From the NCBI GenBank assembly GCA_021787985.1, contig JAJYLG010000007.1:30883-76211 (forward strand): DNA of 45,329 bases, given 5' to 3'. Shown piece by piece: positions 7,401 through 16,733 of the stretch (position 1 is its first letter; each line of letters begins with the position of its first letter). A model generated the notes under the pieces. The model made no database searches and was not told the DNA's origin. It saw nothing but the letters and a program-made list of their open reading frames with translations. The DNA comes from Chloroflexota bacterium. GTDB lineage: Bacteria > Chloroflexota > Dehalococcoidia > DSGV01. Made by a program: the position numbers and the translations under genes.

Positions 7401-7943
7401 ATGACAGCAACCAGCAGCCGGTACGAACGCCTCGCGCAGCGGAACTTCTTCGAAGAGATCCTCGCGCTGCGCGACCTGCAGCGTAAGCAGAAAGCGACCG
7501 CGGAGATCATGGTGCGCGGCGATGATCTCCCCTGGGAGCTGAACCGCCAGGGGTACACGCGCTGGTACATGGCGCCGACGATGGAGGACGTCGTCATGAA
7601 CACGTACGTCATGTACGTCCAGCGGATCCCGCCCCACAGCCGAAGCGGAAAGCAGCTCATGCAAGGCGGTCAGATCGGCTTCATCTGGGAGGGCGGCAAA
7701 GGCTACTCGATCATCGACGGGGAGCGGTACGACTGGGGCCACTGGGATCTCATCCAGGTCCCGCTGCGCGTTCGCGGGTGCGTGGTGCAGCACTTCAACG
7801 ATTCCGATGACGACGTGCAGATCATCTTCGCCTCGGTCAACAACGTGAACTCGGCCGGCGTTGACCGCGGCTGCGGCTTCGAGCAGCTCGAGGACTGCCC
7901 CGAGTATCGAGAGCAGAAGCGGCGAGAGGCCGCGCCCGCATGA
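7401..7943 (+). CDS. Cupin protein, partner with eroded metal site
   Basis: 180 residues. The cupin core at about 65-140 shows PPHSRSGKQLMQGGQIGFIW and then GHWDLIQVPLRVRGCVVQHF. The first motif has PHSR where an HxH pair is expected, so only one His of motif 1 and one of motif 2 remain. It may therefore be the structural half of a two-subunit bicupin whose active half is encoded at 6784. ATGACAGCAACC follows a GGAGAAGGA ribosome site. Its stop overlaps the AAA gene start (ATGA), indicating coupled translation. Confidence 0.7.
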   Translation: MTATSSRYERLAQRNFFEEILALRDLQRKQKATAEIMVRGDDLPWELNRQGYTRWYMAPTMEDVVMNTYVMYVQRIPPHSRSGKQLMQGGQIGFIWEGGKGYSIIDGERYDWGHWDLIQVPLRVRGCVVQHFNDSDDDVQIIFASVNNVNSAGVDRGCGFEQLEDCPEYREQKRREAAPA

Positions 7944-10168
7944 CTGCCGCGGACGCCGGCGCAGCGACTCGCGCTGGCCAGAGACCTACCGCCGCCACGG
8001 TGGACCGCTCCAAGGCCGAGTTCGCCGCCAGCGCGCGCTGCCTCGCTCACCTCGACCCCGAGCTGATGGGGGCGATCGGCGCCGCCGTCGGCGACGTCGT
8101 CGAGATCGCGACGGAGCTCGGTCGGCGGACGGTCGCCAGGCTGGGCGAGCCGCTCGAGACCGACCGCGGCTCGGGGGCCCTGCGGCTGGACCGATTCATC
8201 CGCCAGGCGCTCAAGGCGCGCATGAACGACCGGGTCGAAGTGCGGCCGGAACGCCTGCCCGCCGCTCGACGCGTCGTGGTGGCGGCGCCGGTGGATGTCT
8301 CCCGTGCCCACGGCATCGTGGACCACCTCAGGCAGCTCTTCGCCGATAGCCAGACCCCGTGCGCGGTGGGAGCCCGCCTGTACGCCGCCTTCCCCGGCTC
8401 GTCCGCCGGCGCCGTGTACGAAGTCGTCGAGGTGGACGAGGACCCGGCCGTCTTCGTCGCGGATACGGAGCTCGAGATCGAGGCGCCCGGCACGCGCCAC
8501 GACGAGGGCGCCTTCGATGTGAGCTTTGAAGACATCGGCGGGCTTCGGCGGCAGATCACCTTGCTGCGCGAGCTGGTGCAACTGCCGCTGCAAATGCCGT
8601 TCGTCTATCGTCAGCTCGGCATCAACGCGCCACGGGGCATCGTCCTCTACGGTCCCCCGGGTTGCGGGAAGACCCACCTCGCTCGCGCCGTGGCGAACGA
8701 GGTCAACGCCAAGTTCCAGTTCATCAACGGGCCGGCCGTCGTCGGCACGATGCAGGGAGAGACCGAGAGCAACCTGCGCCGCATCTTCAACGAGGCGGCC
8801 CACCACGCGCCCTCGATCATCTTCATCGACGAGCTGGACGCGATCGCGCCACACCGCGGCCAGTCCGGGTCGCAGAGCGACGTCCGCGCCGTCACCACCC
8901 TGCTGTCGCTCATGGACGGCCTGCAGAAGGTCGACGGCGTCGTCGTGATCGGCACGACCAACCGCATCGAAGCGGTGGACGTCGCGTTTCGCCGGCCGGG
9001 CCGCTTCGATCGCGAAGTCTACATCGGTCCCCCGGACGAGGCGGGCCGGCGAGAGATCCTGGAGATCCACGCGCGGGAGATGCCGCTGGCCGAAGCGGCC
9101 CACGAGCATCTGGCGCACGTCGCCAAGGTGAGCCACGGGTTCGTCGGCGCGGACCTCATGGAGCTGTGCCGCGAAGCCGGCCTCAACTCCCTCCGGCGCA
9201 GCGCCAGCGCCCTGCGCGACCACCTCGGCGCGTTCCGCATCACGGGCGACGTCGATCTGGAGGTCGACGCCGCCGATTTCGATGAGGCGCTCACCAAGAT
9301 CCGCCCGTCCGCGCTGCGAGAGAGCTGGGTAGCCGTGCCGCAGGTCGACTGGCCGGACGTGGGCGGCCTGGCCGAGGTCAAGCGCCAGCTCCGCGACCTC
9401 GTCGAGCAGCCGCTGCTCGAGGGCGAACGGCTCCGCGCGCTGGGTCTCGAGCCGCCCACGGGAGTCGTGCTCTACGGGCCGCCGGGAACCGGCAAGACGC
9501 TGCTCGTTCACGCGCTTGCACGCAGCGCCAAGGTCAACTTCTTGGCGGTCGACGGTCCGGAGATCTTCAGCAAATGGCTGGGGGAGTCGGAAGAGGCGGT
9601 GCGGCAGCTCTTCAAGGTCGCCCGACAGCTCGCGCCGGTAATCATCTTCTTCGATCAGCTCGACGCGATCGCGCCTCGCCGCGGTTCGGACGCGGGAACG
9701 AAGACGACCGAGCGAGTGGTCAACCAGCTCTTGGCCGAGCTCGACGGCGTCCGCGAGGTCCACGGCATCGTCGCCCTCGCCGCCACCGACCGGCTGGACC
9801 TGGTCGACCCGGCGGTTCTCCGGCCGGGCCGGCTCGGCGTGCGCATCGCGGTACCCCTGCCGGACTTCGAGGATCGAGTAGAAGTCCTGCGGATTCACCT
9901 GCGCGACGTCCCCCTGGACCGGGGTCTCGCGGTAGACGTGGTCGCCGAACGACTGGCGAGCCGTGCGGAAGGGCTATCCGGCGCGGACCTGAGGGCCATC
10001 GTCGAACGGTCGAAGCTCATCGCCCTCGGCGAGCAGCGCGCCGAGGATCGTGTCGTGATCACGCGCGAGCACCTGCTGCAAGCGCTCGCGCTGACAGGGA
10101 TGGACCATGAGCCGGCGTCCGACGGGCGTCGGACGCCAGAGAAGGGACGAGAGCTGGGCATCGTCTAG
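7940..10168 (+). CDS. CDC48/VAT-like double AAA+ ATPase
   Basis: 742 residues with an N-terminal domain (about 25-185, probable double-psi barrel type) and two AAA+ modules. D1 has Walker A GPPGCGKT at 238-245, Walker B IIFIDELD with Glu298, and the second region of homology ending RRPGRFDRE. D2 has Walker A GPPGTGKT at 513-520, but its Walker B reads IIFFDQLD, with Gln573 where the catalytic Glu belongs. D2 also has the pore-loop-like segment FSKWLGESE and ends LRPGRLG. CDC48-like proteins unfold or remodel protein complexes. Placed between cupins and an ABC importer, it may act as an assembly or metal-site chaperone for the oxygenases. That role is inference. Confidence 0.88.
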   Translation: MTAADAGAATRAGQRPTAATVDRSKAEFAASARCLAHLDPELMGAIGAAVGDVVEIATELGRRTVARLGEPLETDRGSGALRLDRFIRQALKARMNDRVEVRPERLPAARRVVVAAPVDVSRAHGIVDHLRQLFADSQTPCAVGARLYAAFPGSSAGAVYEVVEVDEDPAVFVADTELEIEAPGTRHDEGAFDVSFEDIGGLRRQITLLRELVQLPLQMPFVYRQLGINAPRGIVLYGPPGCGKTHLARAVANEVNAKFQFINGPAVVGTMQGETESNLRRIFNEAAHHAPSIIFIDELDAIAPHRGQSGSQSDVRAVTTLLSLMDGLQKVDGVVVIGTTNRIEAVDVAFRRPGRFDREVYIGPPDEAGRREILEIHAREMPLAEAAHEHLAHVAKVSHGFVGADLMELCREAGLNSLRRSASALRDHLGAFRITGDVDLEVDAADFDEALTKIRPSALRESWVAVPQVDWPDVGGLAEVKRQLRDLVEQPLLEGERLRALGLEPPTGVVLYGPPGTGKTLLVHALARSAKVNFLAVDGPEIFSKWLGESEEAVRQLFKVARQLAPVIIFFDQLDAIAPRRGSDAGTKTTERVVNQLLAELDGVREVHGIVALAATDRLDLVDPAVLRPGRLGVRIAVPLPDFEDRVEVLRIHLRDVPLDRGLAVDVVAERLASRAEGLSGADLRAIVERSKLIALGEQRAEDRVVITREHLLQALALTGMDHEPASDGRRTPEKGRELGIV

Positions 10169-10211
10169 AACCGGCCAGAACGCCGCACACACCAACTTCA
10201 AGGGGGGAACC

Positions 10212-11453
10212 ATGTGGCCACGTGGGGGGGAGACCTACCGGCATCCGAGCATCCGCGCACTGGGGTTGGGCTTGGCCCTGCTGGCCCTGCTGCTCGCGGC
10301 GTGCAGCAGCGGGTCGAGCAAGCCCTCGACAACGACTCCGCAGACCGGCAGCGGCAGCCCGACGGCGACCGCTTCCGCGACGGGTTCGCCGTACCTCATC
10401 GGCATCGACGATGCCAGCAGCGGCCCGGCGGGCTTCCTCGGACAGGACGAGGTGAAGACCGTCAAGCTGGTGGTGGATCAGGTGAACGCCGCCGGCGGGA
10501 TCAATGGCCATCCCATCAAGCTCGAGAGCCGCGACAACGGCGGTGACGCGAAACAGGCCGTCGTGATCGCCAAGGCGCTGCTGGAGCAGCACCCCGTGGC
10601 GCTCATGGGCGGTGCGGTGGTGGCCCAGATGAAGGCCATCGAGCCTTTGGTCACAAACGGGCCACTGGTGGTCGACTTCGGCAGCGGCTACACGCCGCCC
10701 ACCCCGTCCTATGTCTTCTCGATTTCGCCGTACGACTACTCGGCCATCGACGCCACCTTCAGGTGGTTCCGCGGCCACAACATCACGAAGTTCGGGCTGC
10801 TCGCCTCCACCGACAGCACCGGCCAGCTCGCCGTGGACGAGATCCAGCACGTGCTGAAGGAGCCGGCCAACCAGGGCCTGCAGCTCGTCGGAACAGAGCG
10901 TTTCGAGCCGTCCGCGCCCGACGTCACGCCTCAGCTCACACGGCTGAAGTCGGACAGTCCCCAGGCGATCATCGCCTGGCAAACCGGGGCCCCGGCAGCC
11001 GTGGTCGCCAAGGACTTCACCCAGCTCAACCTGGATATGCCGCTGGTCGTCTCCTGGGGCAACGGCTCGTTCTCCTTCGCGAAGGCGACGCAGTCGTTCG
11101 CACCGAAGAACCTCTACGTGCCGGTGTTCAAGGCGATGGTGTACGACCAGCTACCCGCGAATGACCCGTTCGCCGCTTCGGGCAAGTCGATCGCCGAGGA
11201 GTGGCAGAAGCTGTACGGCACCCGGCCGGACATCGGCTTGTTCCTCGCCTACGACCCGATCAAGATCCTGCTGCAGGCGCTCAAGGAGGCGGGTCCGGAT
11301 TCCAGCAAGATGGTCAAGTACATCGAAGGGATTCATAACTACCAGGGTGTCGCGGCCATCTACAGCTTCTCCACGACCGACCACAAGGGTGGCGGGAGCG
11401 AGGCGATCACCCTGGCGGCCGTGCAAGACGGCCAGTTCCACGCCGCCAAGTAG
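10212..11453 (+). CDS. Branched-chain amino acid/aromatic acid-type ABC substrate-binding lipoprotein
   Basis: 413 residues. After a charged start comes a hydrophobic stretch ending in the lipobox LLLAAC (Cys near residue 31), then a Ser/Thr/Pro linker, then a two-lobed type I periplasmic binding fold beginning YLIGIDDASSGPAGFLGQDE. LivK-like landmarks are VNAAGGINGHPIKLESRDNGGD and the lobe around FGLLASTDSTGQLAVDE. AGGGGGGAACC lies before the ATG; an upstream in-frame ATG is inside the AAA gene and unsupported. It is followed by permease and ATPase genes. HAAT-family importers take up amino acids but also aromatic acids, and the context favours the catabolic substrate. Confidence 0.88.
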   Translation: MWPRGGETYRHPSIRALGLGLALLALLLAACSSGSSKPSTTTPQTGSGSPTATASATGSPYLIGIDDASSGPAGFLGQDEVKTVKLVVDQVNAAGGINGHPIKLESRDNGGDAKQAVVIAKALLEQHPVALMGGAVVAQMKAIEPLVTNGPLVVDFGSGYTPPTPSYVFSISPYDYSAIDATFRWFRGHNITKFGLLASTDSTGQLAVDEIQHVLKEPANQGLQLVGTERFEPSAPDVTPQLTRLKSDSPQAIIAWQTGAPAAVVAKDFTQLNLDMPLVVSWGNGSFSFAKATQSFAPKNLYVPVFKAMVYDQLPANDPFAASGKSIAEEWQKLYGTRPDIGLFLAYDPIKILLQALKEAGPDSSKMVKYIEGIHNYQGVAAIYSFSTTDHKGGGSEAITLAAVQDGQFHAAK

Positions 11454-11471
11454 CGGGGCGGAGCGGGACTG

Positions 11472-12359
11472 ATGGAGCGTCTCCTGCAGACTCTTGTCGG
11501 CGGCGTGACCGCGGGCGCCGTCTACGCGATCGTGGCCGTGAGCCTGACCCTGGTGTTCAACGTGAGCGGCGTGCTGAACCTGAGCACGGCGGAGTTCGCG
11601 GTGCTCGCGGCGCTGGGCACCATCGCCCTCTACTCCGGCGCACACGTGAACCTGGTGCTCAGCGTGCTGATCGTGCTCGCACTCGCGTTCGTCGGCGGCG
11701 CCATCCTCCATGAGGTCGCCGCCGGGCGTGTGAGCCGCAAAGGACCGTCGCTCAGCGTGGTGATGATGATCACGCTGGGCATGTCCCTCCTGCTGCGCGG
11801 CGTCGCGCAGCTCGCCTGGGGCACGACCGTGTACAGCCTTCGCTCTTTCTCCGGCACCCGTCCGGTTGTCGTTGGCGGCGTGGCCATCCCGACGCAGACG
11901 TTCTGGGTGATCGGGATCGTCGGGTTGCTCTCCCTGGGGCTCTGGCTTTTCCTCACCCGTACGCTCATGGGCAAGGCCTTCATCAGTTGCACCGAGAATC
12001 CGGCCGCGGCCAGCCTGATGGGGGTGGACACCAAGCGAGTCACGCGGCTGACCTTCGCCATCGGGGGGCTGATCGCGGCGCTCGCGGGGGTCGTCATCGC
12101 TCCCATTACGTTTATGACGTATGACAGCGGCCTGAGCCTGCTGCTCAACGGGTTCGTCGCCGCCGCCATCGGAGGCTTGGGCAAGAGCACCGGCGCGCTC
12201 GTGGGAGGACTGTTCGTGGGCGTCGCCCAGGCCCTGGTGGCAGGCTACCTGTCCACCACCTACGAGCCGGCCATCGTCCTCGGGGCACTCCTGGCGGTCT
12301 TGATCGTGCGTCCAGGGGGGCTGCTCGGCAGCTCCGTCGACGTGGCGCTGCGAGCGTGA
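11472..12359 (+). CDS. livH: ABC transporter permease, LivH type
   Basis: 295 residues, polytopic membrane protein. It opens with the LivH hallmark LLQTLVGGVTAGAVYAIVAV, followed by VFNVSGVLNLSTAEFAVLAA. The cytoplasmic coupling loop is around ENPAAASLMGVDTKRVTRLTFAIGG (about 174-198). It starts 18 nt after the binding-protein gene and is normal length. It pairs with the LivM half of the next protein. Confidence 0.9.
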   Translation: MERLLQTLVGGVTAGAVYAIVAVSLTLVFNVSGVLNLSTAEFAVLAALGTIALYSGAHVNLVLSVLIVLALAFVGGAILHEVAAGRVSRKGPSLSVVMMITLGMSLLLRGVAQLAWGTTVYSLRSFSGTRPVVVGGVAIPTQTFWVIGIVGLLSLGLWLFLTRTLMGKAFISCTENPAAASLMGVDTKRVTRLTFAIGGLIAALAGVVIAPITFMTYDSGLSLLLNGFVAAAIGGLGKSTGALVGGLFVGVAQALVAGYLSTTYEPAIVLGALLAVLIVRPGGLLGSSVDVALRA

Positions 12360-12379
12360 AAGCGTAGCGGGAACCAGTC

Positions 12380-14296
12380 ATGGAGAACGCGGCGGTCACG
12401 ACGACACAAGCCACGACACGCCTTGCGAGCCGCCAGCGGCCGCTTGCGCTGGTGGCCGTCGGCGCGGCGGCGGCCGTCCTGCTGATGGCTCCCCACTGGC
12501 TAAGTCCGTCCGACACCACCGTGCTGGTGACCGTGGGCGAGTTCGGCCTCGCGGTGATCGGGCTCGTGCTGCTGCACGGTCAGGCCGGGCAGCTTTCCCT
12601 GGGCCAGTCCGGCTTCATGGCCCTGGGCGCGTACGCGTCGGCCGTGCTGACCGGCAAGGCCGGCTGGCCGCCGGTCGCTGCCCTGGCGGTCGGCGTGCTC
12701 GCCTCCATGGCCGTGGCGTTGATCATCGGGATCCCGATGTTGCGGCTGCGCGGTTTCTATCTCGTGCTCGCGACGCTCGGCTTCGTGCTCATCGTGACCA
12801 ACCTCGCGATCGGCCTGACGTCAGTCACCGACGGCCCGAGCGGAACCACGGTCGGGTACTTCAGCGTCGGTCCGCTGGCGTTCCGGACCCTGACGTCACA
12901 GTACTATCTCGTCCTGCTGCTGCTGATCGTCTCGGTGCTGGCCTGCGTCAGCTTCACCCGTTCCGCCAAGGGAAGAGCGCTGAAAGCGCTCAGCCGCGAC
13001 GAGCTGTCGGCGGCGACGATGGGCGTGCCGGTCGCGAGGTACAAGGTTGGCGTGTTCATCGCCAGTGCCGCCCTGGCCGCCCTGGCGGGGAGCCTGTACG
13101 CCCACACGCTGAACTTCATGTCACCCGACACCGTGGGACCGGAGCTCTCCATCCGGCTGGTCGTCATGAACTATCTCGGCGGAACGGCCAGCTTCATCGG
13201 CGCGATCGTGGGCACCTTGGTACTCGAATGGATACCGAACATCGCACCCTCTCTCGTGCAATACCGCCTGCTGCTCGAAGGAGGCGTCCTCGTCGCGATC
13301 CTCCTGTTCCTGCCCAACGGCCTCGTCCCCGAATGCCGGGCGCTCCTGCGGCGCGCGGGCCACTCCGGCGCACGGCGGCTGCGACCGCGCGGCGCCGAAC
13401 CGGCGATCGGGGGCGAGCAGGCCGCCTGGCCGTCCGCGCTCGACAACAGCCGGACGACGACGCCGGACGGCCAGCGACTGGCGGCATGGCACATGGGCGC
13501 GGCGGCGGCAGACCCACCACCGCCCGGGCCGCTGATCGTCGTGCGCGGCCTGACCAAGTCCTTCGGCGGGACGCGCGCACTGGCCGACGTCAGCTTCACG
13601 GTGGCCAAGGGACGGATCACGTCGATCGTCGGCCCGAACGGGGCCGGCAAGACGACGCTGCTCAACGTGCTGACCGGCGTGATCACCCCGGACGCCGGAG
13701 AGGTGGTCCTTGAGGGAAGGGCCATCACCGGCAAGCCTCCCCACGCCATCGCCGCGCTGGGCCTGTCGCGCAGCTTCCAGACACCCCGGCTCTACCTCTC
13801 CGGTTCAGCCTGCGAGAACGTCATGATGGGCGGGTTCCTCCTCGGCTCCAGCTCCTTGTGGTCCACCGTCACGCGCTCACCCTCCTTCCGCCGCGGCGAA
13901 GCGGCGCTCTGCCGCCGGGCCGCGGAGAGCCTCGACCTCGTCGGCATTGCCGACTGCGCCGAATGGCCCGCGCAGGCGCTCCCGCTCGGGTTGCAGCGGC
14001 GCCTCGAGCTCGCCCGTGCGCTGGCCGCCGCGCCAACGGTCCTGCTGCTGGACGAGCCCGCCGCCGGCTCAAACGACCGAGAGCGCCAGCATCTGGCGGA
14101 GCTCCTGGCCGACCTCCGGCTTGCGGGCGGGACGGTCTTGCTCGTGGAGCACAACATGGACCTCGTCATGTCGGTCTCCGACGAGATCGTGGTCCTCGAT
14201 CACGGGGTCGTCATCGCAATCGGCACACCGGACGAGATACAGCGGTCTCCCCGAGTCATCGAGGCCTATCTCGGGAAGGCCGGCTCGGTCACCTGA
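12380..14296 (+). CDS. livM/livG: Fused ABC permease (LivM) and ATPase (LivG)
   Basis: 638 residues made of two normally separate proteins. Residues about 25-320 are a LivM permease (GQAGQLSLGQSGFMALGAYA near 70, and the coupling loop KALSRDELSAATMGVPVARYK). After a low-complexity linker, residues about 385-638 are a LivG ATPase: Walker A GPNGAGKT, a degenerate signature LPLGLQRRLELARAL (LivG commonly has LPYGQQR), Walker B VLLLDEPAAGS and the switch His in VEHNMDLVM. There is no stop or frameshift between the parts. Such fusions are known in this importer family but less common than separate genes. It should form the complex with LivH and LivF. Confidence 0.9.
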   Translation: MENAAVTTTQATTRLASRQRPLALVAVGAAAAVLLMAPHWLSPSDTTVLVTVGEFGLAVIGLVLLHGQAGQLSLGQSGFMALGAYASAVLTGKAGWPPVAALAVGVLASMAVALIIGIPMLRLRGFYLVLATLGFVLIVTNLAIGLTSVTDGPSGTTVGYFSVGPLAFRTLTSQYYLVLLLLIVSVLACVSFTRSAKGRALKALSRDELSAATMGVPVARYKVGVFIASAALAALAGSLYAHTLNFMSPDTVGPELSIRLVVMNYLGGTASFIGAIVGTLVLEWIPNIAPSLVQYRLLLEGGVLVAILLFLPNGLVPECRALLRRAGHSGARRLRPRGAEPAIGGEQAAWPSALDNSRTTTPDGQRLAAWHMGAAAADPPPPGPLIVVRGLTKSFGGTRALADVSFTVAKGRITSIVGPNGAGKTTLLNVLTGVITPDAGEVVLEGRAITGKPPHAIAALGLSRSFQTPRLYLSGSACENVMMGGFLLGSSSLWSTVTRSPSFRRGEAALCRRAAESLDLVGIADCAEWPAQALPLGLQRRLELARALAAAPTVLLLDEPAAGSNDRERQHLAELLADLRLAGGTVLLVEHNMDLVMSVSDEIVVLDHGVVIAIGTPDEIQRSPRVIEAYLGKAGSVT

Positions 14297-14317
14297 CCTT
14301 CGCTGGAGGGAGCGATC

Positions 14318-15127
<810 letters not shown>

Positions 15128-15229
15128 GGCTGCGGCGACCCCGGCAGCATGTCGCGCTGTGCGCGCGGTGGGCTGTCTGCCGATACCCCGCAGCGGCTTG
15201 GCGGGAGCAAGAGCAGGCCGTTCCTCGGG

Positions 15230-15259
15230 TTGACTTCTGCCGACTGGCCGTTTTAAATA
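15230..15259 (+). promoter_or_regulatory. Promoter candidate for the PaaABCD-like operon
   Basis: TTGACT (15230-15235) and TAAATA (15254-15259) are spaced 18 nt. This is the only AT-rich block in the 343-nt gap 15128-15470. The transcript would have a leader of about 205 nt before the start at 15471; I see no recognised leader element in it. TTTAAA at 15252-15257 is itself a palindrome. Confidence 0.5.
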
Positions 15260-15470
15260 ACTCGCAGGGGAGGGCGTCTGGGAGCGCGCATCGTTCTCAC
15301 ATCCGCACGGCCGGCGGCAACGCGCGCTTCCGCTTCGCCCGGCGCCGGTCCGGGCTTCCGCGGGTACGCCTGACCCAGGGTCTTCCGGCGCCGTGCGCGC
15401 GCCACGCGCTGCCGAGCGACGGTGGCGGCCGCGTGCGGGCGAGTGGGCCGCTGGTCGGCAGGAGGTTGGG

Positions 15471-16391
15471 ATGGTTGAGACCAGAGACGAGCAGAGCTTC
15501 GCGGAGTGGCTCCAAGACGGCGGCAAGGTGGAAGCCGGCGACTGGATGCCCGACGCGTACCGCCGGGAGGCAGTCAAGATCGCCGGCTTCCAGGCGATCC
15601 TCGAGGTCGTGCCGATGCCGATGTTCTACAAGTTCATGTGCTACGCACCCAGCTTCCGACGCAAGCGGATCCTGCTGGCCAAGGTCCAGGACGAGATCGG
15701 CCACTGCCATATCACCTGCCGCGTGCTCGAGGACCTGGGCAAGCCTCGCGAGGCGCTCTTCCAGGAATACGCCGACGGCCGGGTCCACCTGAACTACCCG
15801 TTCCACTTCCCGGTGGACGACTGGTGCGAGCTACCGGGCATGCTGCTGGCCACCAACTCGGCCGCGCTCGTGCAGTTCCGGTCGCTGGCCCACGGCAGCT
15901 ATCTCCCCTACGTGCGCGCCCTGCGCAAGATCCTGCGTGAGGAGTCCTTCCACTTCTACAACGCCCTGGAGTGGGCCCACGAGCTGATCAAGGATGGGAC
16001 GCCGAGCCAGCGAACCAAGGCCGAAGCGGGTCTTCGCAAGTGGTGGCACATCGCCATTTACCAGTTCGGACCGCCCGAAGGCACCGTCAGCGGCGCCCGG
16101 GATTGGCGCAGATGGCAGATCAAGGTCGATGAGAACGAGAAGCTGCGGCAGGAATGGATCACCATGATGCTGCCCATCTTCCGCAGCCTGGGCGTCGACC
16201 CCGATCCCCGGCTGCAGCGCGCCCCAGAGTCGGACGGCTGGCGCTACTCGCCGCTCGACTGGCAGCACTTCACGCGGGTGATCCGCGAGGACGCGAGCCC
16301 CTACCACACCTGGCTCAACGATGAGTTCAAGCGCTTTCTCCGTGAGGACGCGTGGGTGCGGGAGGCGCTCGATCTTACAGCCGCCGCCTAG
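15471..16391 (+). CDS. paaA: PaaA-like diiron monooxygenase catalytic subunit
   Basis: 306 residues, the length of PaaA. It shows the family opening EWLQDGGKVEAGDWMPDAYR and two diiron motifs, KVQDEIGHCHITCRVLEDLG near residue 73 and REESFHFYNALEWAHE near 161. It ends with the PaaA-type stretch around RWQIKVDENEKLRQEW. In the known complex PaaA inserts an oxygen atom into the ring of phenylacetyl-CoA to give the 1,2-epoxide. GGCAGGAGGTTGGG precedes the ATG at 15471; open sequence upstream has no similarity. It heads a four-gene set with PaaB-, PaaC- and PaaD-like genes. The substrate here may not be phenylacetyl-CoA. Confidence 0.85.
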   Translation: MVETRDEQSFAEWLQDGGKVEAGDWMPDAYRREAVKIAGFQAILEVVPMPMFYKFMCYAPSFRRKRILLAKVQDEIGHCHITCRVLEDLGKPREALFQEYADGRVHLNYPFHFPVDDWCELPGMLLATNSAALVQFRSLAHGSYLPYVRALRKILREESFHFYNALEWAHELIKDGTPSQRTKAEAGLRKWWHIAIYQFGPPEGTVSGARDWRRWQIKVDENEKLRQEWITMMLPIFRSLGVDPDPRLQRAPESDGWRYSPLDWQHFTRVIREDASPYHTWLNDEFKRFLREDAWVREALDLTAAA

Positions 16392-16439
16392 CGACTGCGA
16401 ACCGTCGCCGCTGTCGGTGCTACCTGGAGGTGTTGGCCA

Positions 16440-16733
16440 GTGCGGGCCTACGAGGTATTCGCAAGATTCCATCGCGGTGAGCCATTGCGGCACCTGGGCA
16501 GCGTGCGCTCGGTTGACGGCGAGGCCGCGCTCGAGGCGGCGGTCAGCATCTACCTGAGGCGGGACGCGTTCGAACGTGTTTGGGTGGTGGAGCGCGGCGG
16601 CGTCTCCGAGATGGTGACCGACGAGGAGCGCGAGAAGCGGCGGATGGCGGAGACGGAATACCGGCGTCCCTCGTATTTCACTCGGCGTCTCGCGTCCAGC
16701 GGCTACCGAGCCGCCAAGCTGACGCTCGAGTGA
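16440..16733 (+). CDS. paaB: PaaB-like small subunit
   Basis: 97 residues. The PaaB signature is visible at the start (RAYEVFARFHRGEPLRHLGS) and around RDAFERVWVVERG and TEYRRPSYFTRR. PaaB bridges PaaA-PaaC dimers and is needed for epoxidase assembly. The GTG start follows CTGGAGGTGTTGGCCA. The stop overlaps the next gene by 4 nt (GTGA). Confidence 0.85.
   Translation: MRAYEVFARFHRGEPLRHLGSVRSVDGEAALEAAVSIYLRRDAFERVWVVERGGVSEMVTDEEREKRRMAETEYRRPSYFTRRLASSGYRAAKLTLE

Noticed and set aside
7703-9898. Long open frame (731 codons) on the minus strand opposite the AAA ATPase
   Set aside because: It is the mirror of a high-GC coding sequence, has no domain pattern, and the plus strand encodes a clear CDC48-like protein.
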